From VRUE01 sp963747765 (GTDB taxonomy: Bacteria > Actinomycetota > Thermoleophilia > Solirubrobacterales > 70-9), in NCBI GenBank assembly GCA_963747765.1, contig CAVVGH010000005.1, positions 248,001-312,000 of the forward strand: DNA of 64,000 bases, read 5' to 3'. Position numbers and translations under genes: made by a program. The notes beneath the pieces were generated by a model. It saw only the letters and a program-made list of their open reading frames with translations, did not search any database and had not been told where the DNA came from. Each line of letters opens with the position of its first letter. Positions within the stretch are counted from its first letter, which is position 1. Below are positions 36,504-43,597 of the stretch, piece by piece.

Positions 36504-36662
36504 TGAGGACGGTCAAGGAACTCGACACTTGTCCAGTTACGGTCGACAGCTCAAGCGAGACACATGGTTCGCACTTGCCTACACCGCCTGACGAGCGCGC
36601 TACTTCAGCCCACCGGCTTCGCGGAGCACTCTGCGCGCCCTGTCTGCACGGGTCTCAGGCGT
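36504..36662 (-). pseudogene. Spacer with tail of the small coiled-coil gene
   Basis: 36604-36640 encodes RRVLREAGGLK then stop, matching the C-terminus RRVLREAGVLK of the coiled-coil proteins at 40112 and 45144. The rest holds nothing recognised. Confidence 0.45.
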
Positions 36663-36800
36663 GGCGCTGATGATGCCGCTTGCCGGATCCCTGTCGCGTG
36701 GAAGCGAACAGACTCCCGCGCAAGGCCATGGTCACAATCGCCGTGCAAGCGAAGAGGCCGACCCCGTAGATCAAGCCACTGCTCCAGTCCATTCCTCAGC
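36663..36800 (-). pseudogene. Fragment of the 79-residue membrane protein gene
   Basis: The frame reads SGLIYGVGLFACTAIVTMAL then RES, close to VGLIYGVGLPICAAIVMVALRES of the gene at 41569-41808. The N-terminal half is missing. Confidence 0.55.
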
Positions 36801-36806
36801 CTCGCT

Positions 36807-37016
36807 TGAGATCACCGTGCGTATACGGCTAGCTCAGGCGGCCACTCCCCCGGCCTGCCTCTACACCTGCAACGGACCCTGCGGTCACTTGAGCACAGCA
36901 TGCTGTGCTCAAGTGACCGCAGGGTCCGTTGCGCCCGGCCGAATCGAGGCGGCGGCTCGTGTGCCGCCGAGTCCGCGACGCGCAACCTGAGTGAGCCGTA
37001 TACGCACTGAGATCAC
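36807..37016. mobile_element. MITE-like element with 9-bp target duplication and central 64-bp palindrome
   Basis: Terminal inverted repeats of 22 bp lie at 36817-36838 and 36986-37007 (shared core GTGCGTATACGGCT..CTCAGG, two mismatches). The direct repeat TGAGATCAC flanks them at 36807-36815 and 37008-37016. In the middle, 36869-36932 is a perfect palindrome of 64 bp with no loop. No transposase gene is inside; the element proper is about 191 bp. It has landed in an ORF6N gene remnant. Confidence 0.78.
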
Positions 37017-37190
37017 AATTTGTGATCTCAAAGCCTCGGCCTCGGCTTCGTTCAGTTGGAACATAAAGTCCGCAGGGAGGCGCTTCACGTTTCGTTTGGC
37101 CTGCTGGATCGGGACCCTGGTTTCGACTCCGTAGAAGTTGAGCCCCAGCTCGGTGCGGTGCTGGTCGAGCCATTCGCGCACGTAGGCGGG
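37008..37190 (-). pseudogene. ORF6N-domain antirepressor N-terminal fragment
   Basis: NFYGVETRVPIQQAKRNVKR and LPADFMFQLNEAEAEALRSQ match the N-terminal ORF6N domain of phage-type antirepressors. The frame is broken after LRSQIVIS by the MITE-like element. The DNA for LRSQIV forms a palindrome (37008-37030). Confidence 0.7.
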
Positions 37191-37194
37191 TGTC

Positions 37195-37686
37195 TCACCC
37201 CTGTGGCTGGCGCTTCTCTCGGATCGCATCGCGAGTTGCGTAGAGGGCGGGAAGGGCGGCCTTGTCCTTCGGCCGCCCCAGGCGCTCCTTCGAGGCGATC
37301 ACCTCATCGATCGTGAGCACGCGGACGAGCAGGTCACCGAGCGCCAGCTCAACCGTGGCGACGTCCTCGAAGCCACCGATCGCTTTGGCATGCGGAACGA
37401 TGTCTATCGGCCCTACCTCGGTGTCGAAGCGCTGCTGCCGCCAGCCGAGGAAGTCGGCGCCTTCCAGCTCGGTGGGCTCATTGCCACCCGGCGAACGCGC
37501 GCCAAGTTCGTTGAGCGCAGCGGCGAGCCGCTCGGCGTTGTCCAGGTCTCGGCGTGGCATCACGTCGACGTCGAGGGTCACCGAGGGATTGCCCTGCAAC
37601 CACGCCGCCAGCGCGCCGATCACATAGAAGTCGACTTCGTGCTCGACGAGCGCTCGCAGGAGCTTCTCGGGATCGAACTCGGTCAT
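37195..37686 (-). CDS. Nucleotidyltransferase-fold protein, toxin of an XRE pair
   Basis: 163 residues from ATG 37686. EVDFYVIGALAAWLQGNPSV and TLDVDVMPRRDLDNAERLA give the G-x-x-A..D-x-D pattern of AbiEii/MNT-type nucleotidyltransferases, with EVGPIDIVPHA carrying the third acidic residue. ELALGDLLVRVLTIDEVIASKERLGRPKD is the typical C-terminus. Relatives act as toxins that modify tRNA or antitoxins. Its ATG overlaps the XRE gene stop (ATGA at 37683-37686). Confidence 0.8.
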   Translation of the reverse strand: MTEFDPEKLLRALVEHEVDFYVIGALAAWLQGNPSVTLDVDVMPRRDLDNAERLAAALNELGARSPGGNEPTELEGADFLGWRQQRFDTEVGPIDIVPHAKAIGGFEDVATVELALGDLLVRVLTIDEVIASKERLGRPKDKAALPALYATRDAIREKRQPQG

Positions 37687-38009
37687 ATCGGCAACCGATC
37701 CTCGGTGAGCTCGCGCAAACGTGCATACCCGGTCAGGGAACGCAGGCGCTCGAGCGGCGTGAGCCCAAGCAGCGAGCGCGCCAACTCGACATCGTGCGGA
37801 TCGGGAGCTATCTCCACGTCGATGCCCAGTCGCCGCCCGCATGCAGCCGCGAGGCGCTGGAGGGTTTCCCACGAAGGCACCGCGATGCTCCGCTCGTAAC
37901 GGGCGATCGCCGGCTGCGAGGTGCCGGCGCGCCGCGCGAGCTCGCGCTGGGAGAACCCGGCGGCAAGCCGCATCTCCCGCACAAGAGCCCCAGGGGATTT
38001 CGCGGACAT
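37683..38009 (-). CDS. XRE-family antitoxin/regulator
   Basis: 108 residues. The helix-turn-helix is RLAAGFSQRELARRAGTSQP with AIARYERSIAVPSWETLQRL. The C-terminal part (ELARSLLGLTPLERLRSLTGY) probably contacts the partner nucleotidyltransferase. ATG 38007-38009 follows a perfect inverted repeat by 8 bp, so autoregulation is likely. First gene of the pair. Confidence 0.85.
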   Translation of the reverse strand: MSAKSPGALVREMRLAAGFSQRELARRAGTSQPAIARYERSIAVPSWETLQRLAAACGRRLGIDVEIAPDPHDVELARSLLGLTPLERLRSLTGYARLRELTEDRLPI

Positions 38010-38017
38010 ATCCCAAT

Positions 38018-38035
38018 GATACCTAATCAGGTATC
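38018..38035 (-). promoter_or_regulatory. Operator-like palindrome before the XRE gene
   Basis: GATACCT-AATC-AGGTATC is a perfect inverted repeat directly upstream of the XRE start, the usual place for antitoxin binding. Confidence 0.65.
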
Positions 38036-38040
38036 TTAGT

Positions 38041-38257
38041 TTGCCTAGCGCGGCCAGGGGGATCTCCCGCCCGCGCTGGCGGATTGTTTTGCAGCGCCGC
38101 CTCGTTCCACGCATGGATGTGAGCGCGTGGACTGCGAGCCGTAAACGATCGCTCTGGACGAGCCGCAGAATCTCCGTGACGCTCGCCGAACTTCTGCTCT
38201 CGCATGACGGGGCGGGATCACGCGTCCTCGGGCCGAGCGGCGCAAGCGGGTGGCGTG
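38041..38257. other. Spacer with no recognised gene
   Basis: Minus-strand translation shows SVTEILRLVQSDRLRSAVHA without clear start or family; it may be a remnant. Confidence 0.3.
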
Positions 38258-38298
38258 AGCTGGGGTTACGGGTGGAACGTTTCGGGGAGGTCCACTAG
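38258..38298 (+). repeat. Repeat R3, copy d
   Basis: GGGTTACGGGTGGAACGTTT and GGGGAGGTCCACTAG repeat the end of 30425-30551. It lies about 60 bp before the secreted protein gene. Confidence 0.65.
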
Positions 38299-38355
38299 GC
38301 TGTCGCGCGGGAGGCAATCCGAGTTCTCGTTTTCTACTTGTTGGGGGGTATCTCT

Positions 38356-39912
38356 GTGGCTGGCATGCGTACATTCGGACGGCAAGCCGACGATCGACGG
38401 AGAGGGGGGCGTTGGGCGCTTGCTTTTCGGTCGATGATCCTCCTGTGCCTGTCGCTCTTCGCGGTACCCGATGATGTTTCGGCGGACGCGGCAGACCTGT
38501 CCCTCTCGATCTCGCCGGCGCAGCCGAGCTCGGTGGACCGCCCCACCCTGACCGCGGACGTCCTCGCAAGCTATCCGTCCACCTACCCGACGGTGGAAGC
38601 AATCCTCACCGCCGCCGGCGGGCCGGGTTGCGGTTCGACCCCGGCCGCAACCCTCGAACACGCGTTCACCGAAAGCCCACCCGGCTATCCGATTCCAGCC
38701 ACCCACCTGGGGCGGATATGGGTCGGCATCGACGGAAGCGCGACGAACGAATTCACCAACTTGGCGCAGCTGCCGCCGGGCGAATACATCTACTGCGGCT
38801 ACCTGTACGAAGAACAGTTTCGGCCGGGGATGGGGCTGGCTACGCCGCCGGACGTGGGACCGGTCACGCAGCCGTTTACGGTGCGCGCCCCAGAAAGCGG
38901 CGTCTCGCTGTCGGCGTACCCGGCCTCGCTGGCCGGGGGCGAGACGCTACACGTGGTCGCCCCCTACCAGGTGGAGCCGGGGTACACCGATTCACCCGGC
39001 TACACGATCTACTCCAGCCCGCTGGACGGCACCTTGGACGTGAATCTGCAGCCCAACAACGGGCAGGGGTGTCCGGCCGCGATATCGACTACCCAGGTGC
39101 CTGTGCTGGGAACGGGCGGGGAAGTGATCGGCTACGAAGAAAAGCGCGGCATCCTCACCGAGGAAGACGTCTCTTACCGGTGGGTTTCGGAAGCGAACCC
39201 GAACGAGATCGACTCGGGCACATTCGAAGCGAGCGGCCCAATGCCCAACCTTCCGGCCGGCTCCTACGTCCTGTGTGCCTACATCGACCGCATCTGGGAC
39301 CTCGAACCGCCGGCCGTCTTTCTCAGCGAGGCTCATTCGGAGCCGGTGTACCTGACGAACACCGGACCCGCGGTCGGCGGGGACGCAGGAGAGACGGAGG
39401 CTGCCGCCAGCAGCGGCGGCACCACGAAGAGAAGCCGCTCCAGGGAGAGCGCGAACGCGAACGCGAACATCGGGATCGCCAGCGGGGTGGCGCTCGTCAG
39501 GAGGGGCAGGGCGCTCCTCAGCATCTACTGCCGGGGCGCCTCGGGCCATTGCAGCGGAGTCGCAAGGCTGGTCGCGCGCCAGCGCGGGGGCAGAAAGCCC
39601 CGGCGTGGCAGCAGCAGCAGTCGGCACAAGAAGGGCAGCATGGTGACCCTCGGCCAGTCCCGTTTTCAAGTTGTGGCGGGGAAGAAAGATCTCGTGCCGA
39701 TCAAGCTCAAGACCAGGCTGCTGGCGCGGGTGAGGAGCGGCCGCGCACCCAAGATCCACGCCCGGTTGCTCGGCTCGGGCCTGCGCAGCCGACCCGTCAC
39801 GCTGAAGCTGACGAAGCCCCACAAGCGCCAACGCCGCGGCAAGCACTCCGGACGCGCCAAGGACTCCCGGGCTCCAAAGCGAGGTCGGTCCCGTCCGCAT
39901 AGGACCCGCTGA
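38356..39912 (+). CDS. Secreted protein with basic C-terminal tail, unknown function
   Basis: 518 residues from GTG 38356, chosen because GGGGGG at 38343-38348 gives a good ribosome site; TTG 38338 and ATG 38365 are alternatives. A signal peptide (MILLCLSLFAVPDDVSADA) is followed by two Ig-like/beta regions of similar build (SLSISPAQPSSVDRPTLTAD, and VSLSAYPASLAGGETLHVVA), each ending in a cysteine-containing YxCGYLY/YVLCAYID strand. The C-terminal 150 residues have a basic, beta-rich repeat (LKTRLLARVRSGRAPKIHAR) common in secreted proteins of this group. I do not recognise a defined family. Confidence 0.7.
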   Translation: MAGMRTFGRQADDRRRGGRWALAFRSMILLCLSLFAVPDDVSADAADLSLSISPAQPSSVDRPTLTADVLASYPSTYPTVEAILTAAGGPGCGSTPAATLEHAFTESPPGYPIPATHLGRIWVGIDGSATNEFTNLAQLPPGEYIYCGYLYEEQFRPGMGLATPPDVGPVTQPFTVRAPESGVSLSAYPASLAGGETLHVVAPYQVEPGYTDSPGYTIYSSPLDGTLDVNLQPNNGQGCPAAISTTQVPVLGTGGEVIGYEEKRGILTEEDVSYRWVSEANPNEIDSGTFEASGPMPNLPAGSYVLCAYIDRIWDLEPPAVFLSEAHSEPVYLTNTGPAVGGDAGETEAAASSGGTTKRSRSRESANANANIGIASGVALVRRGRALLSIYCRGASGHCSGVARLVARQRGGRKPRRGSSSSRHKKGSMVTLGQSRFQVVAGKKDLVPIKLKTRLLARVRSGRAPKIHARLLGSGLRSRPVTLKLTKPHKRQRRGKHSGRAKDSRAPKRGRSRPHRTR

Positions 39913-40111
39913 GGCGGCCACTGGCCTGCCGATCGCCGTTTGGCCGATCCGAGCTGAGGCTCGATTTCTAAAGAAGCCCGAGATCGGCGCACATCGCCTC
40001 GCCAAAGGCTTATGCGACAGCCTCACGCGGATCGCCCCGTCTCGGCGCATTTCGGCCAGGTGGTGAGCCACGAACGCCAGGTAGGTCCAGGGCTGGCGCC
40101 TTGCGAGGGCC
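39913..40111. other. Spacer
   Basis: No gene recognised between the secreted protein and the coiled-coil cassette. Confidence 0.3.
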
Positions 40112-40282
40112 CTACTTCAGCACGCCGGCTTCGCGGAGCACCCTGCGCGCACCATCGGCGCGGCGTTCGGATTCCCGCCGCGTCCGCCTGATCTCGCGCA
40201 GAGTCTCCTGCGCTTCCCGGCGAGCACGCCGGTTGGCCGCGATCTGCTCACGAGCCTGAGCTTGCAGCTCGCTCCAGGTCAT
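40112..40282 (-). CDS. 56-residue coiled-coil partner protein
   Basis: From ATG 40282, overlapping the upstream stop as ATGA. Nearly all residues fit one long Arg/Glu-rich helix: TWSELQAQAREQIAANRRAR then REAQETLREIRRTRRESERR, ending VLREAGVLK. A second copy is at 45144-45314 and C-terminal scraps at 36604 and 62391. The pair with the TM/coiled-coil protein suggests a two-component complex through helix-helix contacts; this is inferred. Confidence 0.65.
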   Translation of the reverse strand: MTWSELQAQAREQIAANRRARREAQETLREIRRTRRESERRADGARRVLREAGVLK

Positions 40283-40728
40283 TTGTGCTCCCACCTCGCC
40301 ATCGTATCGAGCGCGTCATCCGAACTCGCGAGCCTGTCCTCGAGCACTTCGACCCTCGCTTCTGCGCTGGCCAGCATCTCCTTCAGCGCGGTGTTCTCGG
40401 CGTCGAGGTCCGACGCTCGTTCTGAGACCTCCACCGGCCCAACCCTCGTCAGCCACTGGCGCCGGGCCACCAGGGCGGCGACCGAGGCGACGAGATAGGC
40501 GGCGGCGGCGATGATCGCCAGTCGCGTGGCCGCCAGAACGGCGCTACTTGCCAGCAGGCTGTCGATGAAGCCGGGATTGCGGGCAGCAGGGGAGCCGCTC
40601 AGCACCGCATCGCCGACCGCCCAGGCGCCCGCGACGCCGAGCACGGCGAGCGCCGCCGGGACGAGCAGCCGCGCGAGTGCGCCGGCCAGCCTCTCAGTCG
40701 TCGCTGCGCCGTGGTTGTCGCCTGACAT
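40279..40728 (-). CDS. Two-TM protein with C-terminal coiled coil
   Basis: 149 residues. TM segments LLVPAALAVLGVAGAWAVGD (about 22-41) and LAIIAAAAYLVASVAALVA (about 71-89) are followed by RRQWLTRVGPVEVSERASDL and a coiled coil to the C-terminus (ENTALKEMLASAEARVEVLE). A truncated copy is at 45311-45600 and a scrap at 41356-41436. First gene of an ATGA-coupled pair. No known family recognised. Confidence 0.65.
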   Translation of the reverse strand: MSGDNHGAATTERLAGALARLLVPAALAVLGVAGAWAVGDAVLSGSPAARNPGFIDSLLASSAVLAATRLAIIAAAAYLVASVAALVARRQWLTRVGPVEVSERASDLDAENTALKEMLASAEARVEVLEDRLASSDDALDTMARWEHK

Positions 40729-40852
40729 GCACCGACTGTAGGACGCCCAGCCTCACAGCTGGTGCGCGCAAACAAACAATTCAGTCACGGCTTCGTAGGG
40801 ATAGCCGCGCGGCCGCAGGCGGACGTCGAGGCGACCTGCTTGCGCTCAACGG

Positions 40853-41302
40853 CTACCGGGCAGCCCGGGCGGGCTCGCGGACCGTGCGGCGGCGGAGCGG
40901 CGGGCCGACGGCCGGCTCGAAAAGGCCGTAGAGGACTTCGGGGTCGAAATCGATTTCGCCGGGCCATTCGACCGTGTGGGTTTCCTCGTTGACGCGCACC
41001 GCGGAGAAGACGTGCGGATCGCGGAGCGCCAAGAAGACGCCGCGGGCCTGCGCGAGCTGATCGCCGAGGTCGATCTCCTTGACAGCGCCGTCGGAGAAGG
41101 TCGCGCGAATGCGAAGGGCCTCCAAGGGCTGAACGTCAGTGACGCTGATGATCTCAGTGCTCACCCAGCCATCTCGCACGAGCTTGAGCGGCGGCGGGTG
41201 ATCCTTGAAATACATCTCGATGACGATGCCAAAGAAACTGCTTACGGTGAAAGCGTACGGGCGGTAGCGTCTGCCACCACAGCCCGCCTTTTGAGGTGCC
41301 AA
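40853..41302 (-). CDS. DUF4160-start/DUF2442 fusion protein, fused upstream to ORF6N sequence
   Basis: Up to 149 residues. The core STEIISVTDVQPLEALRIRA..VFSAVRVNEE..VEWPGEIDF is DUF2442. It is preceded by FFGIVIEMYFKDHPPP, the opening of DUF4160, so the two halves of a usual DUF4160-DUF2442 pair have been joined with loss of most of DUF4160. Further upstream GGRRYRPYAFT is ORF6N C-terminal sequence, in frame. The real start is uncertain: TTG 41302 lies in a palindrome. The copy at 58187-58576 has the same fusion. Confidence 0.6.
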   Translation of the reverse strand: MAPQKAGCGGRRYRPYAFTVSSFFGIVIEMYFKDHPPPLKLVRDGWVSTEIISVTDVQPLEALRIRATFSDGAVKEIDLGDQLAQARGVFLALRDPHVFSAVRVNEETHTVEWPGEIDFDPEVLYGLFEPAVGPPLRRRTVREPARAAR

Positions 41303-41316
41303 TTTGGCACCTCAAA
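41290..41316. repeat. ORF6N palindrome, copy b
   Basis: Arms TTTGAGGTGCC and GGCACCTCAAA are perfect complements around AATTT. It encodes LRCQIGTSK on the minus strand, the ORF6N position where other copies have different but still self-complementary arms. Confidence 0.75.
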
Positions 41317-41362
41317 GCCTCCTCGGCCGTGAGCTGGAACATGAAGTCGTCGGGAGGTGTTC
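41317..41362 (-). pseudogene. ORF6N-domain fragment
   Basis: Encodes DDFMFQLTAEEA and leads into palindrome copy b. It joins directly to a coiled-coil gene fragment on the right. Confidence 0.55.
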
Positions 41363-41463
41363 TCGGCCTCGAGATCCGAAACCCGGGCCGAGACCTCGAC
41401 CGGCCCGACCCTCGTCAGCCATCGGCGGGCTGCGGCTTTGAGGTTGCAATCTGCGACCTCAAG
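41356..41463 (-). pseudogene. Fragment of the TM/coiled-coil gene plus palindrome copy c
   Basis: RRWLTRVGPVEVSARVSDLE and AEN match the 40279-40728 protein. The fragment ends at 41437-41463 in a palindrome (TTTGAGGTTGCAATCTGCGA and onward) of the ORF6N type, and beyond it lies BY-kinase-like sequence. Confidence 0.6.
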
Positions 41464-41560
41464 TTCAAGCTACGGAGGTCGCCGCTACGACTGCTTGGCG
41501 TCGCCTGGGCTGGCGCCGTGTCGATCACGACCAGCTCGTAGCGCTGGCCGAGCTTTGCTC
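41464..41560 (-). pseudogene. BY-kinase (CpsD-like) fragments
   Basis: The C-terminal tail sequence PGDAKQS stop (matching 63748-63770) lies next to LGQRYELVVIDTAPA, the Walker B region. The two parts are not in their normal order, so this is a scrambled remnant. Confidence 0.6.
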
Positions 41561-41568
41561 CGAACAGC

Positions 41569-41808
41569 TCAGGCGTGGCGCCGCCGGTTCGGCTCGCTCG
41601 AGTGTCGCGGCGGGCCGAACAAGCTCTCGCGCAACGCCACCATCACGATCGCTGCGCAGATGGGAAGCCCGACCCCGTAGATCAAGCCGACGCTCCAGCC
41701 CATGACGTTGGCCGCCGCGCCGACAACAGCGCCCGCGAGGGCGGCCATCCCCATGTAGAAGAGGAAGTGCCGGAGCGTGTACATCTTCATGTCCTCGTTG
41801 GGCTTCAC
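41569..41808 (-). CDS. 79-residue two-TM protein, second gene of a small membrane pair
   Basis: GTG start at 41808. Two hydrophobic segments, FLFYMGMAALAGAVVGAAAN and GLIYGVGLPICAAIVMVAL, end in an Arg-rich tail (RHSSEPNRRRHA). It begins 4 bp after the stop of the 64-residue gene upstream. A 3' fragment of the same gene is at 36663-36800. Family unknown. Confidence 0.55.
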   Translation of the reverse strand: MKPNEDMKMYTLRHFLFYMGMAALAGAVVGAAANVMGWSVGLIYGVGLPICAAIVMVALRESLFGPPRHSSEPNRRRHA

Positions 41809-41812
41809 GGCC

Positions 41813-42007
41813 TCAGGGTACCGCTAACAGTAGCGTGACTAGAAGACCAAACCCGAAAAAAGCTAGGGCAGAATAGGCGACGTAGACAGGCCAGTGATCC
41901 AGCTCCCCGGTGCGCTGGTAGCGGATCAGCGCGGCCAGTATGTCCATCGCGGTCCCAATGGCGAAGAGCTGAATCGGGAGGTTCAGGGCGTCGATCGAGG
42001 AGGACAC
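41813..42007 (-). CDS. 64-residue two-TM protein, first gene of a small membrane pair
   Basis: GTG start at 42007. LPIQLFAIGTAMDILAALIR and VYVAYSALAFFGFGLLVTLL are membrane segments. Its 5' end overlaps the truncated AbiEii frame, so the pair probably landed in abiEii. Family unknown. Confidence 0.5.
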   Translation of the reverse strand: MSSSIDALNLPIQLFAIGTAMDILAALIRYQRTGELDHWPVYVAYSALAFFGFGLLVTLLLAVP

Positions 42008-42276
42008 GACTCTTCAAGTCCACAGCGCCGCAAAATCTCCCCCACGGCGACCGAGTTCAAGCGGACGTAGTCGAGGTCTTCGGAGTAGCGCAGAGGGCTC
42101 GGTAGGTGGAGCTTGTGCAGGCAGGTACCGCCGCGCATCGCAAGCTCAGGGCCGAGCACCTCGTCGCGGCTGATCTCGATCATCAGGCGGGACAGCAGCA
42201 GGTCCTGCTCGATCTGCACACTGTCGGGCCACGGCGCCTTTGAGCGCCAGGCGATGAGGGCAGGACGGTCGATCAC
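41983..42276 (-). pseudogene. AbiEii-type nucleotidyltransferase toxin, truncated
   Basis: About 91 of the usual roughly 280-300 residues remain. PDSVQIEQDLLLSRLMIEIS, LAMRGGTCLHKLHL and RYSEDLDYV (G-G-T..SEDLD) are the AbiEii N-terminal catalytic motifs. The frame then runs into the small membrane pair and stops. ATG overlaps the AbiEi stop (ATGA). Toxin activity is unlikely. Confidence 0.75.
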
Positions 42277-42998
42277 AGGTCTGGTTCGACGGTGCTGTTG
42301 ACCTGGAGGTTCCAGTCGGCGTCGATCGGGCCGCGAGCCGGCAGGGCGCGCACCAGCCGCGTCGGGTAGCCGTCGCCGCCTCGCGCGACCTCGTGCAGCG
42401 GTTCCAGCTCCAAATCCTCGCGAAACCGGCCGAGCAGCCAGCCCAGGCGTCGCGCCACCGAGCGCGAGCGCACGCTTGCAAGCCGCGCCAACGCCAGCAC
42501 GTCGAGATCACCGATCTGTGCGACCACCGTAGCCACGTTGCTCAGCCCGCCAGCGTCATCGGGATGGACGACGAGGTCCACGACGGTCGTCTCGCGGGTC
42601 GCAATCCGTATTCGGCCGGTGTCGACCTGGCGCTCCTGGACCGCCATCCGGTCGAGATAATCGTTTGCGTAGAAGCGCAGCTTGACCCGCTCTATATCCC
42701 GATCGGCGAGGTGCCGGTCGACCATCACCTGGAAGAGCTGCGGCGCCTGGTGAGCAGCGCCGTGCATCGCCGCGGCGGTCAGCAGGCTCACGTAATAGTC
42801 GCGCCCAAGCGTTCGCATCATCGCGTCGATGAACAGCTCGCCCGGCAGCACCCGCCAAGAGCGGTACTCCGGTGGGACCACCACGTAGAGGCCGCGCGTC
42901 GGCGAGAACATCGCGCCCCGACGGCGCAGACGCTGCAAGCCGGGATATACGTGCGCGGGCGGGACACCCGCAATCTGGGCGGCCTCTGACGGGGTCAC
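42273..42998 (-). CDS. AbiEi antitoxin family transcriptional regulator
   Basis: 241 residues from GTG 42998. Winged-helix N-terminus VTPSEAAQIAGVPPAHVYPG and the C-terminal AbiEi antitoxin domain (YVSLLTAAAMHGAAHQAPQ, ATRETTVVDLVVHP) are clear. In the same frame VPSIADLPDVLVSQGRYW continues upstream and looks like real AbiEi sequence, so translation may begin earlier from a start I cannot identify. It represses its own operon in known AbiE systems; here the partner is truncated. Confidence 0.8.
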   Translation of the reverse strand: MTPSEAAQIAGVPPAHVYPGLQRLRRRGAMFSPTRGLYVVVPPEYRSWRVLPGELFIDAMMRTLGRDYYVSLLTAAAMHGAAHQAPQLFQVMVDRHLADRDIERVKLRFYANDYLDRMAVQERQVDTGRIRIATRETTVVDLVVHPDDAGGLSNVATVVAQIGDLDVLALARLASVRSRSVARRLGWLLGRFREDLELEPLHEVARGGDGYPTRLVRALPARGPIDADWNLQVNSTVEPDL

Positions 42999-43062
42999 CC
43001 AGTAGCGTCCTTGCGAGACGAGGACATCGGGTAGGTCTGCGATAGACGGTACCTTGAGTAGT

Positions 43063-43079
43063 CTAACGCGAGACGTTAG
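43063..43079 (-). promoter_or_regulatory. Inverted repeat upstream of abiEi
   Basis: CTAACG-CGAGA-CGTTAG with a further TTAGCG to the right. AbiEi proteins bind inverted repeats in their promoters, so this is the likely operator. Confidence 0.55.
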
Positions 43080-43099
43080 TTAGCGTAATATGGCGTCAG

Positions 43100-43440
43100 C
43101 AGGTGGCTACACGGGTCGGGGCAGGTACGGCCGGTGCCTCAAAGCACTCAGTTCAAGAGCGCTCCCGGAGGGAAGCTGGGACACCGCTCGGGGTGGGCCA
43201 GCAGGATTCGATAGCCCGCCAGCGCCGGGGACGCCAACAGGTGCTCCTCGAAATGAGGTGGTAGCGGAACGTAGAGAGTCTCCAGCAGTGGGAGTAGGAG
43301 TAGCTCCCACGCCTGCTTACCAGCGTCCGAGCTGGTGCTGGCCTCGGTGCCGGCCGGCTGCTCGGCCGGGCCTGGGCTGTAGCCGCGGCCGTGGCCGTAG
43401 TACCCGTAAGCCGTACGGCTCATCAAGCCGGTACGGCATA
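43100..43440 (-). pseudogene. Chimeric fragment: BY-kinase tail joined to CpsB-type phosphatase
   Basis: Read on the minus strand, a Tyr-rich BY-kinase tail (TAYGYYGHGRGYSPGPAEQP) is followed in frame by CpsB PHP-phosphatase sequence (LPPHFEEHLLASPALAGYRI). 43100-43160 repeats 46305-46365. This is a joined remnant, not a functional gene. Confidence 0.65.
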
Positions 43441-43545
43441 GCTGATGGTCTCGCGCAGTCCCTCATGCCGAGCGGATCGGCGATCTCCTGCAAGCGCTCC
43501 ACCCCCACCCCGGAGTAGAGGGTCGCCTCCTCGTCGATCTAGCAG
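43441..43545 (-). pseudogene. XRE gene fragment
   Basis: Encodes ATLYSGVGVERLQEIADPLG, close to the C-terminus of the XRE protein at 47109-47546 (ATLYSGVGVERLQEIADALG). Only the last part is present. Confidence 0.6.
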
Positions 43546-43555
43546 CTTATGGGCA

Positions 43556-43577
43556 GTTATAGGAATATGGCTATAAC
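43556..43577 (+). promoter_or_regulatory. AT-rich palindrome before the AAA ATPase
   Basis: GTTATAG and CTATAAC form an inverted repeat, with a further TTGCTATAAG. It lies 20 bp before the start codon in an unusually AT-rich stretch; likely promoter and operator. Confidence 0.5.
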
Positions 43578-43597
43578 TTGCTATAAGTAACTAGAAC

